Assembly: GCF_003788635.1 (NCBI RefSeq)
Contig: NZ_AYKH01000003.1
Location: forward strand, 62,001 to 126,000
Length of the DNA: 64,000 nt
Source of the DNA: Salinisphaera orenii subsp. orenii MK-B5
Lineage (GTDB): Bacteria; Pseudomonadota; Gammaproteobacteria; Nevskiales; Salinisphaeraceae
Reading direction: 5' to 3'
Positions 8,424 to 17,599 of the stretch are shown here, piece by piece. The notes beneath the pieces were generated by a model that made no database searches, was not told where the DNA came from, and saw only the letters and a program-made list of their open reading frames with translations. The position numbers and the translations under genes were made by a program. The stretch's first letter is position 1; every line of letters begins with the position of its first letter.

Positions 8424-8597
8424 TTATTCGGCGAGAGAGACGCGGCGGTGTTTACCAGACCGGGCCCGGAGCTTGCGCTCGGTGGCCTGAATGCTTTTTC
8501 CGGTCTCAATAGCGGTTGAGCTGGCTACCGCACGACGGATGGCTTGCTTGTTGGGCAACTTGCGGAGCGTGGTTCGCGGGGTTGTTTTGACAGCCAT
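8424..8597 (-). CDS. Small basic protein convergent with fic; possible Fic antitoxin
   Basis: This 57-residue, strongly basic protein starts at ATG 8597; a longer upstream reading lacks coding character. It contains SSTAIETGKSI, which partly resembles the Fic antitoxin helix (S/T)xxxE(G/N): a Ser and a Glu are correctly spaced (S-T-A-I-E), but the residue after Glu is Thr rather than Gly or Asn. It faces fic with only 7 bases between the stops. No other family is recognised. It may be an antitoxin or simply an unrelated small gene. Confidence 0.5.
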   Translation of the reverse strand: MAVKTTPRTTLRKLPNKQAIRRAVASSTAIETGKSIQATERKLRARSGKHRRVSLAE

Positions 8598-8695
8598 GGA
8601 ATAACCATTGCGGCAATTGTTTCTATAGATTGTACTCGTAATAAATAGTCTCGGCGATAGTGGCCATAGACTCATGTAATGGCTGAGGGGGATTA

Positions 8696-11600
8696 ATGAC
8701 CGGAGCAACTTCTAATCCGGACGCGGCCCGTGTGGGCCAACGTGAGATGGTCACTCAGCAACAGGTGCTGCGGTTCTGTGAGGAGGAGCTGGGTTACGAC
8801 TATTTGGGCAACTGGAAGGCTCGTGACGGCAACCGCAATGTCGAGGAGGCGCAGCTACGCTATTGGCTCGGACGCCAGGGCCACGAGGAGCGTGTCATCA
8901 ACCGCGCGTTGCGCGAGCTGGATCAGGCGGCGGCGATCTCCGGAAGCAAGACGCTCTACGATGCCAACCGGGCCGTCTACGAGAAGCTGCGTTACGGGGT
9001 GCATGTGCGGCCCTCCGTGGAGGAACAGACGATCACCGTCTGGCTGATCGACTGGAACAATCCGGAAAACAACAATTTCGCAGTGGCCGAGGAGGTTACG
9101 GTCGCGGGGGCGAATACCAAACGGCCGGACGTGGTGTTCTACGTGAACGGTATTGCTTTGGGCGTGCTGGAGCTCAAGCGCTCCACCGTTGCGCTTGCCG
9201 AGGGTATTCGCCAGAGCCTGGATAATCAGAAGCGCGAGTTCATTCGGCCGTTCTTCGCCACGGTGCAGCTACTCATGGCCGGCAATTCCACCGAGGGGCT
9301 GCGCTATGGCGTGATCGACACGCCGGAAAAATATTGGCTGGAATGGAAGGAGCCCGCCGAGATCGAGAACCCATTGGAGCGGGGGTTGTTCCAGCTTTGC
9401 CGCAAGGAGCGGCTGCTGGAAATCGTCCACGACTTCATGGTCTTCGACGCCGGAACCAAGAAGACGTGTCGGCACAATCAATACTTTGGCGTGCGCGCGG
9501 CTCAGGATCATGTGCGTCGGCGCCAGGGCGGCGTCATCTGGCATACCCAGGGCAGCGGTAAATCGCTGACCATGGTGTGGCTCGCCAAGTGGATCCGCGA
9601 ACACGTGACCGATGCACGCGTGCTGGTCATCACGGATCGCACCGAGTTGGACGAGCAGATCGAGAAAGTCTTCAAAGGCGTGGATGAGCAGATTTACCGC
9701 ACCCGAAGCGGCGCGGACCTGATCCAGGTGCTCAACACCAACGAAGAGTGGCTGATTGCTTCGTTGATGCACAAGTTCGGGGCTTCTGAAGAAGGCGATG
9801 TCGATGCCTTCATCCAGGATATGGAGAGCCACCTGCCGAAAGGCTTTCGGGCCAAGGGCAACCTCTTCGTGTTCGTGGATGAATGCCATCGCACCCAGTC
9901 CGGCAAGCTGCACGAGGCAATGAAAGCCCTGCTGCCAGAGGCCATGCTGATCGGCTTCACGGGCACGCCGCTGCTCAAGCAGGACAAGCGCAAGAGCATC
10001 GAGATCTTCGGTCCGTATATTCACACCTACAAGTACGACGAAGCGGTGCACGACGGCGTGGTACTGGATCTACGCTACGAAGCGCGGGATATCGACCAGC
10101 ACATCATCTCGCAAGAGAAGATCGATCAGTGGTTCGAACTGAAGACCCGGGGCTTGAACGACTATGCCCGCGCCCAGCTCAAAAAGCGCTGGGGCACGTT
10201 GCAGAAAGTACTGAGCTCCCGGGACCGGTTGGAAAAGATCGTCTCCGACATCCTCTGGGACATGGCCACCCGCGATCGGCTGATGAGCGGCCACGGCAAC
10301 GCCATGTTGGTCGCCGGCAGCATCTATTCGGCCTGCCGGCTGTTCGAGATGTTTCAGGCCACCGAGCTGAAGGGCAAGTGCGCCATCGTGACCTCTTACG
10401 TGCCGTCCACCGCGGATATCAAGGGCGAAGCCACGGGCGAGAGCGAAACGGAAAAACTGCACCAGTATGAAATCTATCGTCGCATGCTGGCCGAGCACTT
10501 CGACGAGCCGGAAGACACGGCCGTGCATAAGGTGGAAACCTTCGAAAAGGAAGTGAAGAAGCGCTTCATCGACGAGCCGGGCCAGATGAAGCTGCTGATC
10601 GTGGTGGACAAGCTCTTGACCGGCTTCGATGCGCCGCCGGCGACTTATCTCTATATCGACAAACAGATGCGCGATCACGGGCTGTTCCAAGCCATTTGTC
10701 GCGTCAATCGTCTGCATACCGAGGATAAGGAAGTCGGTTACATCGTCGACTACAAGGACCTGTTCAAATCGCTGGAGCAGTCCATCCAGGACTATACGGG
10801 CGGCGCTTTTGATGCCTTCGATGCCGAAGATGTAGAAGGGCTGCTGGAAAATCGTCTGACCAAGGCGCGGGAGCGCCTCGAGGAGACTCGCGAGGCGGTC
10901 AAGGCGCTCTGCGAGCCGGTCGAGCCGCCCCGGGATAGCCCCGCCTATCGTCGCTATTTCGTGGGGCCGAGCGACGCGCCCCAATTGCAGCAAGACAACG
11001 AACCCAAGCGTGTGGCGCTGTATAAACACGTCGGCGCCTTTCTGCGCGCCTATGCCGACCTGGCCAACGAAATGCAGCAGGCCGGTTACACCGTCGAAGA
11101 GGCGGCCCGGATCAAGGGCGAAGTCGAACATTACGAGCGCGTACGCGAAGAGGTGAAGCTGGCCAGCGGCGATTACGTCGACATGAAGCTCTACGAGCCG
11201 GCCATGCGACATCTGCTGGATTCTTATATACGTGCCGACGAGACAGAGAAGCTGTCCGCGTTCGACGACATGACGCTGGTGGAACTGGTGCTCGAGCGAG
11301 GTGAGGACGCGGTGGAGAGCCTGCCGTCCTCCATGGCGGGCGATCAGGACGCGATGGCCGAGACGATCGAAAATAACGTGCGACGGCTGATCATCGACGA
11401 AATGGCGGTCAACCCGAAGTATTACGAGAAGATGTCCGATCTGCTGGACGCTCTGATCGAAGAGCGCCGCAAACAGGCAATGGAGTATAAGGAATACTTG
11501 CGCCGCATCGTCGAGTTAACCCGCCGCGCAGCCAGGCCGGAGGAGCGGAGTGCCTATCCCACCGGTATCGATACCCCGGCGCGCCAGGCTCTTTACGACA

Positions 11601-11803
11601 ATCTGGGGCAGGACAGTACGCTGGCTTTGCGGCTCGACGAGAAGATTCGTTCGGTGAAGAAAGCCGACTGGCGCGGCAATCCGTTCAAGGAGCGCGAAGT
11701 ACGCAATGCCATCCGTTCAATATTGCAGAGCCAGGTTCGAGAACAAGGCGGATATGACGCGGATGCCGTTCTGGAGCTGGTGAAGGCACAGCATGCGTAC
11801 TGA
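8696..11803 (+). CDS. hsdR: Type I restriction enzyme R subunit HsdR
   Basis: HsdR is the ATP-driven translocase and endonuclease of the type I complex. The 1035-residue protein has an N-terminal PD-(D/E)xK nuclease: RPDVVFYVNG followed by LGVLELKR, around residues 145-165. An SF2 helicase motor follows, with Walker A TQGSGKS (about 285), VDECHR and FTGTPLL, then the second RecA domain (VDKLLTGFDAP, FQAICRVNRL). The C-terminal helical part would contact HsdM. All catalytic motifs are intact. It is separated from hsdMS by the Kiwa-like pair and fic, and its stop overlaps the next gene by 11 bases. Confidence 0.95.
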   Translation: MTGATSNPDAARVGQREMVTQQQVLRFCEEELGYDYLGNWKARDGNRNVEEAQLRYWLGRQGHEERVINRALRELDQAAAISGSKTLYDANRAVYEKLRYGVHVRPSVEEQTITVWLIDWNNPENNNFAVAEEVTVAGANTKRPDVVFYVNGIALGVLELKRSTVALAEGIRQSLDNQKREFIRPFFATVQLLMAGNSTEGLRYGVIDTPEKYWLEWKEPAEIENPLERGLFQLCRKERLLEIVHDFMVFDAGTKKTCRHNQYFGVRAAQDHVRRRQGGVIWHTQGSGKSLTMVWLAKWIREHVTDARVLVITDRTELDEQIEKVFKGVDEQIYRTRSGADLIQVLNTNEEWLIASLMHKFGASEEGDVDAFIQDMESHLPKGFRAKGNLFVFVDECHRTQSGKLHEAMKALLPEAMLIGFTGTPLLKQDKRKSIEIFGPYIHTYKYDEAVHDGVVLDLRYEARDIDQHIISQEKIDQWFELKTRGLNDYARAQLKKRWGTLQKVLSSRDRLEKIVSDILWDMATRDRLMSGHGNAMLVAGSIYSACRLFEMFQATELKGKCAIVTSYVPSTADIKGEATGESETEKLHQYEIYRRMLAEHFDEPEDTAVHKVETFEKEVKKRFIDEPGQMKLLIVVDKLLTGFDAPPATYLYIDKQMRDHGLFQAICRVNRLHTEDKEVGYIVDYKDLFKSLEQSIQDYTGGAFDAFDAEDVEGLLENRLTKARERLEETREAVKALCEPVEPPRDSPAYRRYFVGPSDAPQLQQDNEPKRVALYKHVGAFLRAYADLANEMQQAGYTVEEAARIKGEVEHYERVREEVKLASGDYVDMKLYEPAMRHLLDSYIRADETEKLSAFDDMTLVELVLERGEDAVESLPSSMAGDQDAMAETIENNVRRLIIDEMAVNPKYYEKMSDLLDALIEERRKQAMEYKEYLRRIVELTRRAARPEERSAYPTGIDTPARQALYDNLGQDSTLALRLDEKIRSVKKADWRGNPFKEREVRNAIRSILQSQVREQGGYDADAVLELVKAQHAY

Positions 11804-12521
11804 GCATCGCTGCATCGAGGTGAGCGGAATCGCGGTGGCTATCGACCGCAAGCCCATCAAGAATCTGCATGTCGGGGTCTATCCGCCGGATGGTCGTGTG
11901 CGGGTGGCGGTCCCCACACGGTTGGATGATGAGGCAGTCCGACTGGCCATTGTGTCCAGGTTGAGCTGGATACGCCGACAGCAGCGCGTGTTTGCCGAAC
12001 AGGAACGTGAGTCGGCGCGCGAGATGGTGACCGGTGAAAGCCACTATTTTCGCGGTCGGCGCTATCTCCTCGACGTGATCGAGCGAGTGGGTCAGCCCCG
12101 GGTTCGTTTGGTCGGAAACCGTATTCTCGAGCTGCGGGTATCGCCCGGCACGAATACCGAGGTCCGCCGCGGGATTCTGGATCGCTGGTATCGGCGGAAA
12201 TTACGCGAAGAGGTTCCGGCGTTGATCGAGTCCTGGGCGCCGGTGGTAGGCGTCACGGTTGCGCAATGGCGCATCAAGCGCATGAAGACCCTTTGGGGTT
12301 CCTGCAATATCGCCGCACGGCGAATCTGGCTGAATCTGGAATTGATCCGTAAGCCCGCGCCTTGTCTCGAATACATCGTCGTACACGAGATGGTGCACTT
12401 GCTCGAACGCCGCCACACCGAACGCTTTCGCCGGCTGATGGATGAGTTCATGCCGGACTGGCGGCTGCGCCGGGATGAGTTGAATAAGGCGCCATTGGCG
12501 CGTGAGAATTGGGGCTATTGA
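11793..12521 (+). CDS. YgjP-like (DUF45) metal-dependent hydrolase
   Basis: This 242-residue protein has a zinc-metalloprotease signature, VVHEMVHLLERRHTERF, at about residues 192-208, giving HExxH plus a downstream His in the YgjP/WLM-type arrangement. The upstream motif RRQQRVFAEQ and the segment MKTLWGSC are also typical of DUF45. Genes of this family are frequently the last gene of type I RM operons. The 11-base overlap with hsdR here supports co-translation. The substrate is unknown, and whether it helps restriction or island maintenance is not established. Confidence 0.88.
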   Translation: MRTEHRCIEVSGIAVAIDRKPIKNLHVGVYPPDGRVRVAVPTRLDDEAVRLAIVSRLSWIRRQQRVFAEQERESAREMVTGESHYFRGRRYLLDVIERVGQPRVRLVGNRILELRVSPGTNTEVRRGILDRWYRRKLREEVPALIESWAPVVGVTVAQWRIKRMKTLWGSCNIAARRIWLNLELIRKPAPCLEYIVVHEMVHLLERRHTERFRRLMDEFMPDWRLRRDELNKAPLARENWGY

Positions 12522-12604
12522 GCGGAATTGCTGACGGTGTGTCCAAAAGCTGCACTGCAGCTGTTAATGAAATAAGTTGTTTGCGGTCTACTGTGCTCAC
12601 GACC

Positions 12605-12697
12605 GTGCTGCTGGAGCTGTTCACCGATGCCGGCGTGGGCACGCTGATCGGCGACTCGGGCGCGCCGTCCGCGGCCCCGCCGCCCGCATCGGCCTAG
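12605..12697 (+). pseudogene. argB: 3'-terminal fragment of argB (acetylglutamate kinase)
   Basis: An open frame ends at 12697. Its last part reads VLLELFTDAGVGTLI, almost identical to the C-terminus of Pseudomonas-type acetylglutamate kinases, then a short species-specific tail. Upstream of about 12605 the similarity stops abruptly and no kinase domain precedes it. In pseudomonads argB lies shortly before pyrE and crc/xth, which is exactly what follows here. The fragment therefore appears to be the right-hand scar of an insertion at the argB 3' end. An intact argB is expected on the other side of the island, outside the window. Confidence 0.78.
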
Positions 12698-12723
12698 GCC
12701 GGGACCGGGCGAGGTGGCGTCGC

Positions 12724-12746
12724 GGCGGGCGCCGACGGCGCCCGCC
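12724..12746. terminator. GC-rich hairpin between convergent argB remnant and pyrE
   Basis: GGCGGGCGCC and GGCGCCCGCC form a perfect 10-bp stem with a three-base loop, midway between two converging genes. There is no T tract on either side, so it would be an unconventional bidirectional terminator. Confidence 0.4.
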
Positions 12747-12757
12747 CGCGGCATGGC

Positions 12758-13408
12758 TCAGCGTACGCCGTAGGCGTCCCGATAGGCCTGGACGGCGAGA
12801 CGTGTGTCGATATCGAGCCCGGCCCGCTCGGCGTAGATGATCACGTCATCCAGCGTGGCGACGGCCGTGGTGGGGATGCCTTCGTCCTCGGCCAGTGCGG
12901 CCAGCGGCGAGCGATCATCGCTGCCGCGCTCCCGGCGATCGAGGGCGATCAGCACACCGGCGACCTCGGAACCCGCGGCGCGGATCAGATCGATTGCCTC
13001 GCGCACGGCCGTGCCGGCGGTGATCACGTCGTCCACGATCACCACGCGTCTGCCCAGCGGCGCGCCGACGAGCGTACCGCCTTCGCCGTGGTCCTTGGCT
13101 TCCTTGCGGTTGTAGGTGAAGGGCACGTCGCGGCCATGATCGGCCAGGGCGCAGGCCACCGTGGCCACCAGCGGGATGCCCTTGTAGGCCGGACCGAACA
13201 GGCTGTCGTATGCGATGCCGGAGGCGGCGAGTGCCGCGGCGTAGCCGGCGGCCAGACGCTTCATGCCGGCGCCCGAGGCGATCTCGCCCATGTTGAAGAA
13301 ATACGGCGAGACCCGGCCGGATTTGAGCGTGAATTCGCCGAATTTCAGCGCGCTGTATTCGTCGGCCAGGGCCAGGAAGTCCTGGCTCGTGTCGGTGGCG
13401 GCGGGCAT
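12758..13408 (-). CDS. pyrE: Orotate phosphoribosyltransferase
   Basis: PyrE joins orotate to PRPP to make OMP in de novo pyrimidine synthesis. From ATG 13408 it is 216 residues, close to the 213 of E. coli; an earlier start at 13504 would add an unrelated arginine/proline-rich tail. The PRPP-binding motif VVIVDDVITAGTA and the N-terminal LKFGEFTLKSGRVSPYFFN are textbook for the family. It is convergent with the argB remnant and divergent from xthA, with about 116 bases between the two starts. Confidence 0.95.
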   Translation of the reverse strand: MPAATDTSQDFLALADEYSALKFGEFTLKSGRVSPYFFNMGEIASGAGMKRLAAGYAAALAASGIAYDSLFGPAYKGIPLVATVACALADHGRDVPFTYNRKEAKDHGEGGTLVGAPLGRRVVIVDDVITAGTAVREAIDLIRAAGSEVAGVLIALDRRERGSDDRSPLAALAEDEGIPTTAVATLDDVIIYAERAGLDIDTRLAVQAYRDAYGVR

Positions 13409-13524
13409 CGGGGCGCGGTCCTCCGGCGTTGTCGAAAATCGTCGCTGGTTCCGTATGATAAGCGCTGATCGGGCGGGCGGCGAATTGCGCCGCCTGGGGT
13501 TCATCGACGACAGGAAGCGCGTGC

Positions 13525-14304
13525 ATGCGGGTCATGTCCTTCAACGCCAACGGTATCCGCGCGGCCCAGCGCAAGGGGTTTTTCGAGTGGATGGCCGCGC
13601 AGGCTCCGGATGTGGTCTGCATCCAGGAGCTCAAGGCCCAGCAGCAGCAGCTCGAGGGCGTGGCGGCGTTCTGGCCGGAGGGCTATCACTGCTTCTACGA
13701 AGAGGCGACCAACCGCAAGGGCTATTCGGGGGTGGCGATCTACGCCCGGCGCGAGCCGGACGAGATCGTGCGCGGCATGGGCCACGACGAGTTCGACGCC
13801 GAGGGGCGTTACATCGAGGCCCGCTTCGGCGCCCTGCGCATCGCGAGCCTGTACGCGCCGTCCGGCTCCTCGGGCGATCACCGTCAGGATTCGAAGGAGC
13901 GGTATCTGGTCTATTTCCTGGATTTCCTGCGCGCCCAGGCCGCCGCCCCCGGCGAGTATCTGATCTGCGGCGACTGGAACATCGCGCACAAGGAGATCGA
14001 CCTGAAGAACTGGAAGAACAACAAGAAGAACTCCGGTTTCCTTCCGCACGAGCGCGAGTGGATGGACCGCCTGTTCGGCGAGGTCGGGCTGGTCGATGTC
14101 TTTCGCGAGATCAACCCGCACGAGGATCAGTTCACCTGGTGGTCGCAGCGCGGCCGGGCCTGGGACAACAACGTGGGATGGCGTATCGACTACCACGTGG
14201 CCACGCCGGGCCTCGCCGCGACGGCCACGGCCGAATCGGTCTATCGGGCCGAACGGTTGTCCGATCATGCGCCGCTGACCATCGATTATGACCGCACCCT
14301 CTGA
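13525..14304 (+). CDS. xthA: Exodeoxyribonuclease III (xthA type)
   Basis: This 259-residue AP endonuclease/3'-5' exonuclease acts in base-excision repair. The catalytic set of the EEP fold is present: NGIR near the N-terminus, the metal-binding Glu in CIQELKA, GDWNIAH, WRIDYH and the final SDHAP. The position next to pyrE matches Pseudomonas crc, but Crc has lost these catalytic residues (for example CLQDTRA in place of CIQELKA). This protein should therefore be an active nuclease rather than the catabolite-repression regulator. The 3' end overlaps the next gene by 17 bases. Confidence 0.9.
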   Translation: MRVMSFNANGIRAAQRKGFFEWMAAQAPDVVCIQELKAQQQQLEGVAAFWPEGYHCFYEEATNRKGYSGVAIYARREPDEIVRGMGHDEFDAEGRYIEARFGALRIASLYAPSGSSGDHRQDSKERYLVYFLDFLRAQAAAPGEYLICGDWNIAHKEIDLKNWKNNKKNSGFLPHEREWMDRLFGEVGLVDVFREINPHEDQFTWWSQRGRAWDNNVGWRIDYHVATPGLAATATAESVYRAERLSDHAPLTIDYDRTL

Positions 14305-15679
14305 AGACGCGGCGCCGGCGCGCCGGTCCTGGCGCGATGCGCTCGCGATCTATCTGCAGCCGCGCGTCATCGGCATGGGTTTTCTCGGCTTCTCGTCGGG
14401 GCTGCCCTTTCTGCTGGTCTTTTCGACGCTGTCGGCGTGGCTGACCACGGCCGACGTGTCGCGCACGACCATCGGCTTCTTTTCGTGGATCGGCATCACC
14501 TACTCGATCAAGTTCTTCTGGGCGCCGGTGATCGATCGCCTGCCGCTGCCGGTGCTCGGCTGGCTGCTCGGCCGACGGCGCGGCTGGATGCTGCTGGCCC
14601 AGTGCGGGCTCATGGCCGGGCTGTTCGGGATGGCGAGCACGGATCCGAGTGCGGATCTGGAGCAGCTGGCCTGGTTCGGCCTACTGGTGGCCTTCGCCTC
14701 GGCCACCCAGGACGTCACCGTCGACGCCTGGCGTATCGAGGCGGTCGCCGACGAGATGCAGGGCGCGATGGCGGCCACGTACCAGGCCGGCTACCGGCTC
14801 GCGATGCTCACGGCCGGCGCGGGCTCGTTCTACATCGCCGCGGTCAGTTCGTGGCCGACGGCCTACACCGTCATGGCCGCGCTGGTGGGTGTGGGCATGG
14901 TGACCGTGCTGCTGCTCGGCGAGCCGGAGGCCTCGGTCTCCCGCGATACGTCGGTGCGCGAGCAGTGGGCCCTGGACTGGCTCGCGGCGCGTTCGCACCG
15001 ACCCGGCTGGCTGCGCGCCATCCAGACCTGGGTCGTCGGCGCGGTGGTCTGTCCCTTCGTGGATTTCTTCGCCCGCTACGGCCGGCTCGCGATCACCATT
15101 CTGCTGCTGGTGAGCCTGTTCCGCGTGGCCGACATCACCCTCGGGGTGATGGCGAATCCGTTCTATCTCGATACCGGCTATAGCGAGGCCGAGATCGCCA
15201 GCGTCTCCAAGATCTTCGGCCTGATCATGACGCTCGGCGGCGCCGGCCTGGGCGGCGTGCTGGTGGTGCGCTACGGCATCCTCCGGCCGCTGCTGGCCGG
15301 CGCCGTGCTCACCGCGGTCACCAACCTGGTGTTCGCCTGGCTGGCCACACTCGACGATCCGGGCATGGCCGCGCTTGCGGTGACCGTCTCGGCGGACAAC
15401 CTGTCCGGCGGCATGGCCGGCTCGGCGTTCATCGCCTATCTGTCCAGCCTCACCAACACGGCCTACACGGCGACGCAGTACGCGCTGTTCTCGTCGCTCA
15501 TGACGCTGCCGGGCAAGTTCATCGGCGGCTTTTCCGGGTGGGTCGTGGACCAGTTCGGCTACGGACCGTTCTTCAGCTACACCGCCATCGCCGGCCTGCC
15601 GGCGGTGCTGCTGCTGATCTGGCTCATCCGCCACGACCGCGCGCGGCGCGATCCCGACCCCATGGAGACATCCTCATGA
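14288..15679 (+). CDS. ampG: AmpG-type muropeptide permease (MFS)
   Basis: This is a 463-residue inner-membrane protein with about twelve predicted helices. The AmpG signature is clear in the first third: FSSGLPFLLVFSTLSAWL, then IGITYSIKFFWAPVIDR, and GRRRGWMLLAQ. Further on ATQDVTVDAWRIE matches the family loop. AmpG imports anhydromuropeptides from the periplasm for cell-wall recycling. The start overlaps xthA by 17 bases and the end overlaps the following gene as ATGA, so the three are probably co-transcribed. Confidence 0.88.
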   Translation: MTAPSEDAAPARRSWRDALAIYLQPRVIGMGFLGFSSGLPFLLVFSTLSAWLTTADVSRTTIGFFSWIGITYSIKFFWAPVIDRLPLPVLGWLLGRRRGWMLLAQCGLMAGLFGMASTDPSADLEQLAWFGLLVAFASATQDVTVDAWRIEAVADEMQGAMAATYQAGYRLAMLTAGAGSFYIAAVSSWPTAYTVMAALVGVGMVTVLLLGEPEASVSRDTSVREQWALDWLAARSHRPGWLRAIQTWVVGAVVCPFVDFFARYGRLAITILLLVSLFRVADITLGVMANPFYLDTGYSEAEIASVSKIFGLIMTLGGAGLGGVLVVRYGILRPLLAGAVLTAVTNLVFAWLATLDDPGMAALAVTVSADNLSGGMAGSAFIAYLSSLTNTAYTATQYALFSSLMTLPGKFIGGFSGWVVDQFGYGPFFSYTAIAGLPAVLLLIWLIRHDRARRDPDPMETSS

Positions 15680-17061
15680 CACATCTCAGCATTCGGCCCG
15701 CTCTGACGGCTGCCGCGGCCCTCGGTCTCGCACTGTCCTGGAGCGCCGGCGCGCAGACCGGCGATCCCGCGCCCGCGGAGGCGACAGTCGATGCCGCCGC
15801 CCTCTACAACACCGGTGCGGCCGTGATCGAGAACAGCCGGGAGGTCGAGCTCGCCGCCGGCGCCCAGACGCTGGACTGGCCGCTGTCGGGGCGCCTGCGG
15901 CCGGAGACCTTCTGGCTGTCGGCGCCGGGCGTCTCGCTGACCGGATTGAGCGCGGCCCGGCCCGACGACGAGGGCAGCGGGCGTCTGGCCGCCCGTGTCG
16001 GCCGTTCGGTCACGCTTTTACGGGGCGCCGGCGACGCGGCCGGCGACAGCCGCGAGGGCCGACTGGTCGGCGTTCAGGGCGAGGCGGTGCTCGTGCAGGT
16101 CGACGGCCGTATCGAGCGGCTGACGGACGGCTCGCCCTGGCGTATCGCCTGGCCCGCGGATACCGGTTCCGACCCCGGCGGTGTGCAGCTCGACGTCGAG
16201 GCCGAGGCCGCCGGCACGCGGGCCCTGACCGCCACCTACCAGATCGACGGCCCGCGCTGGCAGGCCAGCCACACCGGCCGTTTCGACGCCGAGACCGGCG
16301 AACTCTCGCTGACCACGATGGCGGTGATCGACAACGGCGGCGGCGCGCGCCTGAGCGCCGACCGGGCATGGCTGGTCGCCGGCGAGGTCAGCCGCGCGGG
16401 CAACGGCGGGCCGCAGCCGGTGATGATGGCCCGCAGCGAAGCCAAGGCTGACGCCGCCTCCGGGCCGCAGTCGACCGGCGACACCTATCGCTATGCGCTC
16501 GACGGCGGCATCGACGTGCCCGCCGGGGCGACGCGCGCGGTGGCGATCATGGCGCCGCATACCTTCGAGGCCAGTCGCCGCTACCACCTCGAGAACAGCC
16601 TGTATTCGGTCACGCGCGAGACCGAGCGCAGTCACGCCGCGGTGCGGCTGCGCTTCGACAATACGGCCGAAGTGCCGCTGCCCGCGGGTCCGCTGCGCGT
16701 CTACGACGGCCAGCATGCGGCGGGCCTGATGGGCGAGGCCACCATCGGCGACACGCCGACGGGCGCGCCGGTGAACCTCACGCTGGGCGCCGCCTTCGAT
16801 ATCACCGCCGAGCGCCGTCTCGTGGACGATTCGCGCGCCGAAGGCGGCCAGCGCAGCCGGACCGTCGAAATCACGCTGCACAATGCCGGCGACGCGGCGG
16901 CGACGGTCGATGTCGTCGAACGCCTGCCGGACACCGCCGAGATCGAGTCCGCCTCCGAAACGCGTGTCGACGACGGCCCGGCCAACAGCGCGCAGTGGGC
17001 GCTCGACGTGCCGGCCGGCGGTGACAAGCGGCTGCGTTACACCGCCACCTGGACGGAGTAG
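15676..17061 (+). CDS. Exported DUF4139-like protein
   Basis: The start is ATG 15676, overlapping ampG by 4 bases, giving 461 residues. An N-terminal signal peptide runs to about residue 26 (LALSWSAGAQ). The rest is beta-rich, with the layout of DUF4139 proteins: an N-terminal sandwich domain (VENSREVELAAGAQTL-like start) and a C-terminal domain ending in KRLRYTATWTE. That ending is typical of the family, where extracellular polypeptide sandwich repeats close with a conserved Tyr/Thr strand. The function of these exported proteins is not established. Operon position with an AmpG permease hints at the envelope. It is followed by a long gene-free stretch. Confidence 0.68.
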   Translation: MTHLSIRPALTAAAALGLALSWSAGAQTGDPAPAEATVDAAALYNTGAAVIENSREVELAAGAQTLDWPLSGRLRPETFWLSAPGVSLTGLSAARPDDEGSGRLAARVGRSVTLLRGAGDAAGDSREGRLVGVQGEAVLVQVDGRIERLTDGSPWRIAWPADTGSDPGGVQLDVEAEAAGTRALTATYQIDGPRWQASHTGRFDAETGELSLTTMAVIDNGGGARLSADRAWLVAGEVSRAGNGGPQPVMMARSEAKADAASGPQSTGDTYRYALDGGIDVPAGATRAVAIMAPHTFEASRRYHLENSLYSVTRETERSHAAVRLRFDNTAEVPLPAGPLRVYDGQHAAGLMGEATIGDTPTGAPVNLTLGAAFDITAERRLVDDSRAEGGQRSRTVEITLHNAGDAAATVDVVERLPDTAEIESASETRVDDGPANSAQWALDVPAGGDKRLRYTATWTE

Positions 17062-17599
17062 GCCCAGCGCCCGCGAGCCGGGGCCGGGGCACGGCCGGGG
17101 CGAGGCGCGGCCGAGACGCACGACGCGGCCGGACAGAGCCGGCGCGACGACCGTGTACGGCGCTGCGCCGCCATCGCCGCGCGCCGGCTGAACCGCTCAG
17201 CCGGCGATGCGTCGGGCACGAGGACGCGCCAGCTCGCGGGGGCCGCTATAACGCCTGCGGCTTCACGACAGTCGGTCGTCGTCCGGCGTGGCCGGGGTCG
17301 ACGGGCCCGCAATGTCGACATCTTCCACTCGGGGCGACGGCTGGCCGCAACGGTTGGCACTCCTGCGGGCCGGGGCCGTGAACCGGCATGACGGCGCCCG
17401 GCGCGCGGGCGGCCCGTTCAGAGCTTGCGGACGTCGTGGAGGCGAACTATGGACCGCCGCGCGGTCGCTTGTTCCAGAGTCGCGGGTCGAAACGTCCGTG
17501 GCCTGGAGCCGCCCGATGCCGGCATTGCGGGCGCCGTACGGGCTTGCCCGGGCGACGTTTCGAGGTCGCTAACTCCGGTGCGGCAGGTTTCGACGGCGC
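17062..17599. other. Gene-free GC-rich stretch with a hairpin
   Basis: No gene is supported. A perfect 10-bp inverted repeat, CGCCGGCTGA/TCAGCCGGCG, with a five-base loop lies at 17182-17206, about 120 bases after the DUF4139-like gene. It lacks a T tract. Short open frames here (for example 17288-17572) have no recognisable protein character. Confidence 0.45.

Noticed and set aside
13525-14304. Crc catabolite-repression regulator, suggested by position next to pyrE
   Set aside because: The exonuclease III catalytic residues that Crc has lost are all present.
17288-17572. Hypothetical gene between the DUF4139-like gene and ispA
   Set aside because: No ribosome binding site, biased Arg/Gly/Ala composition, and overlapping frames on the same stretch are equally open.
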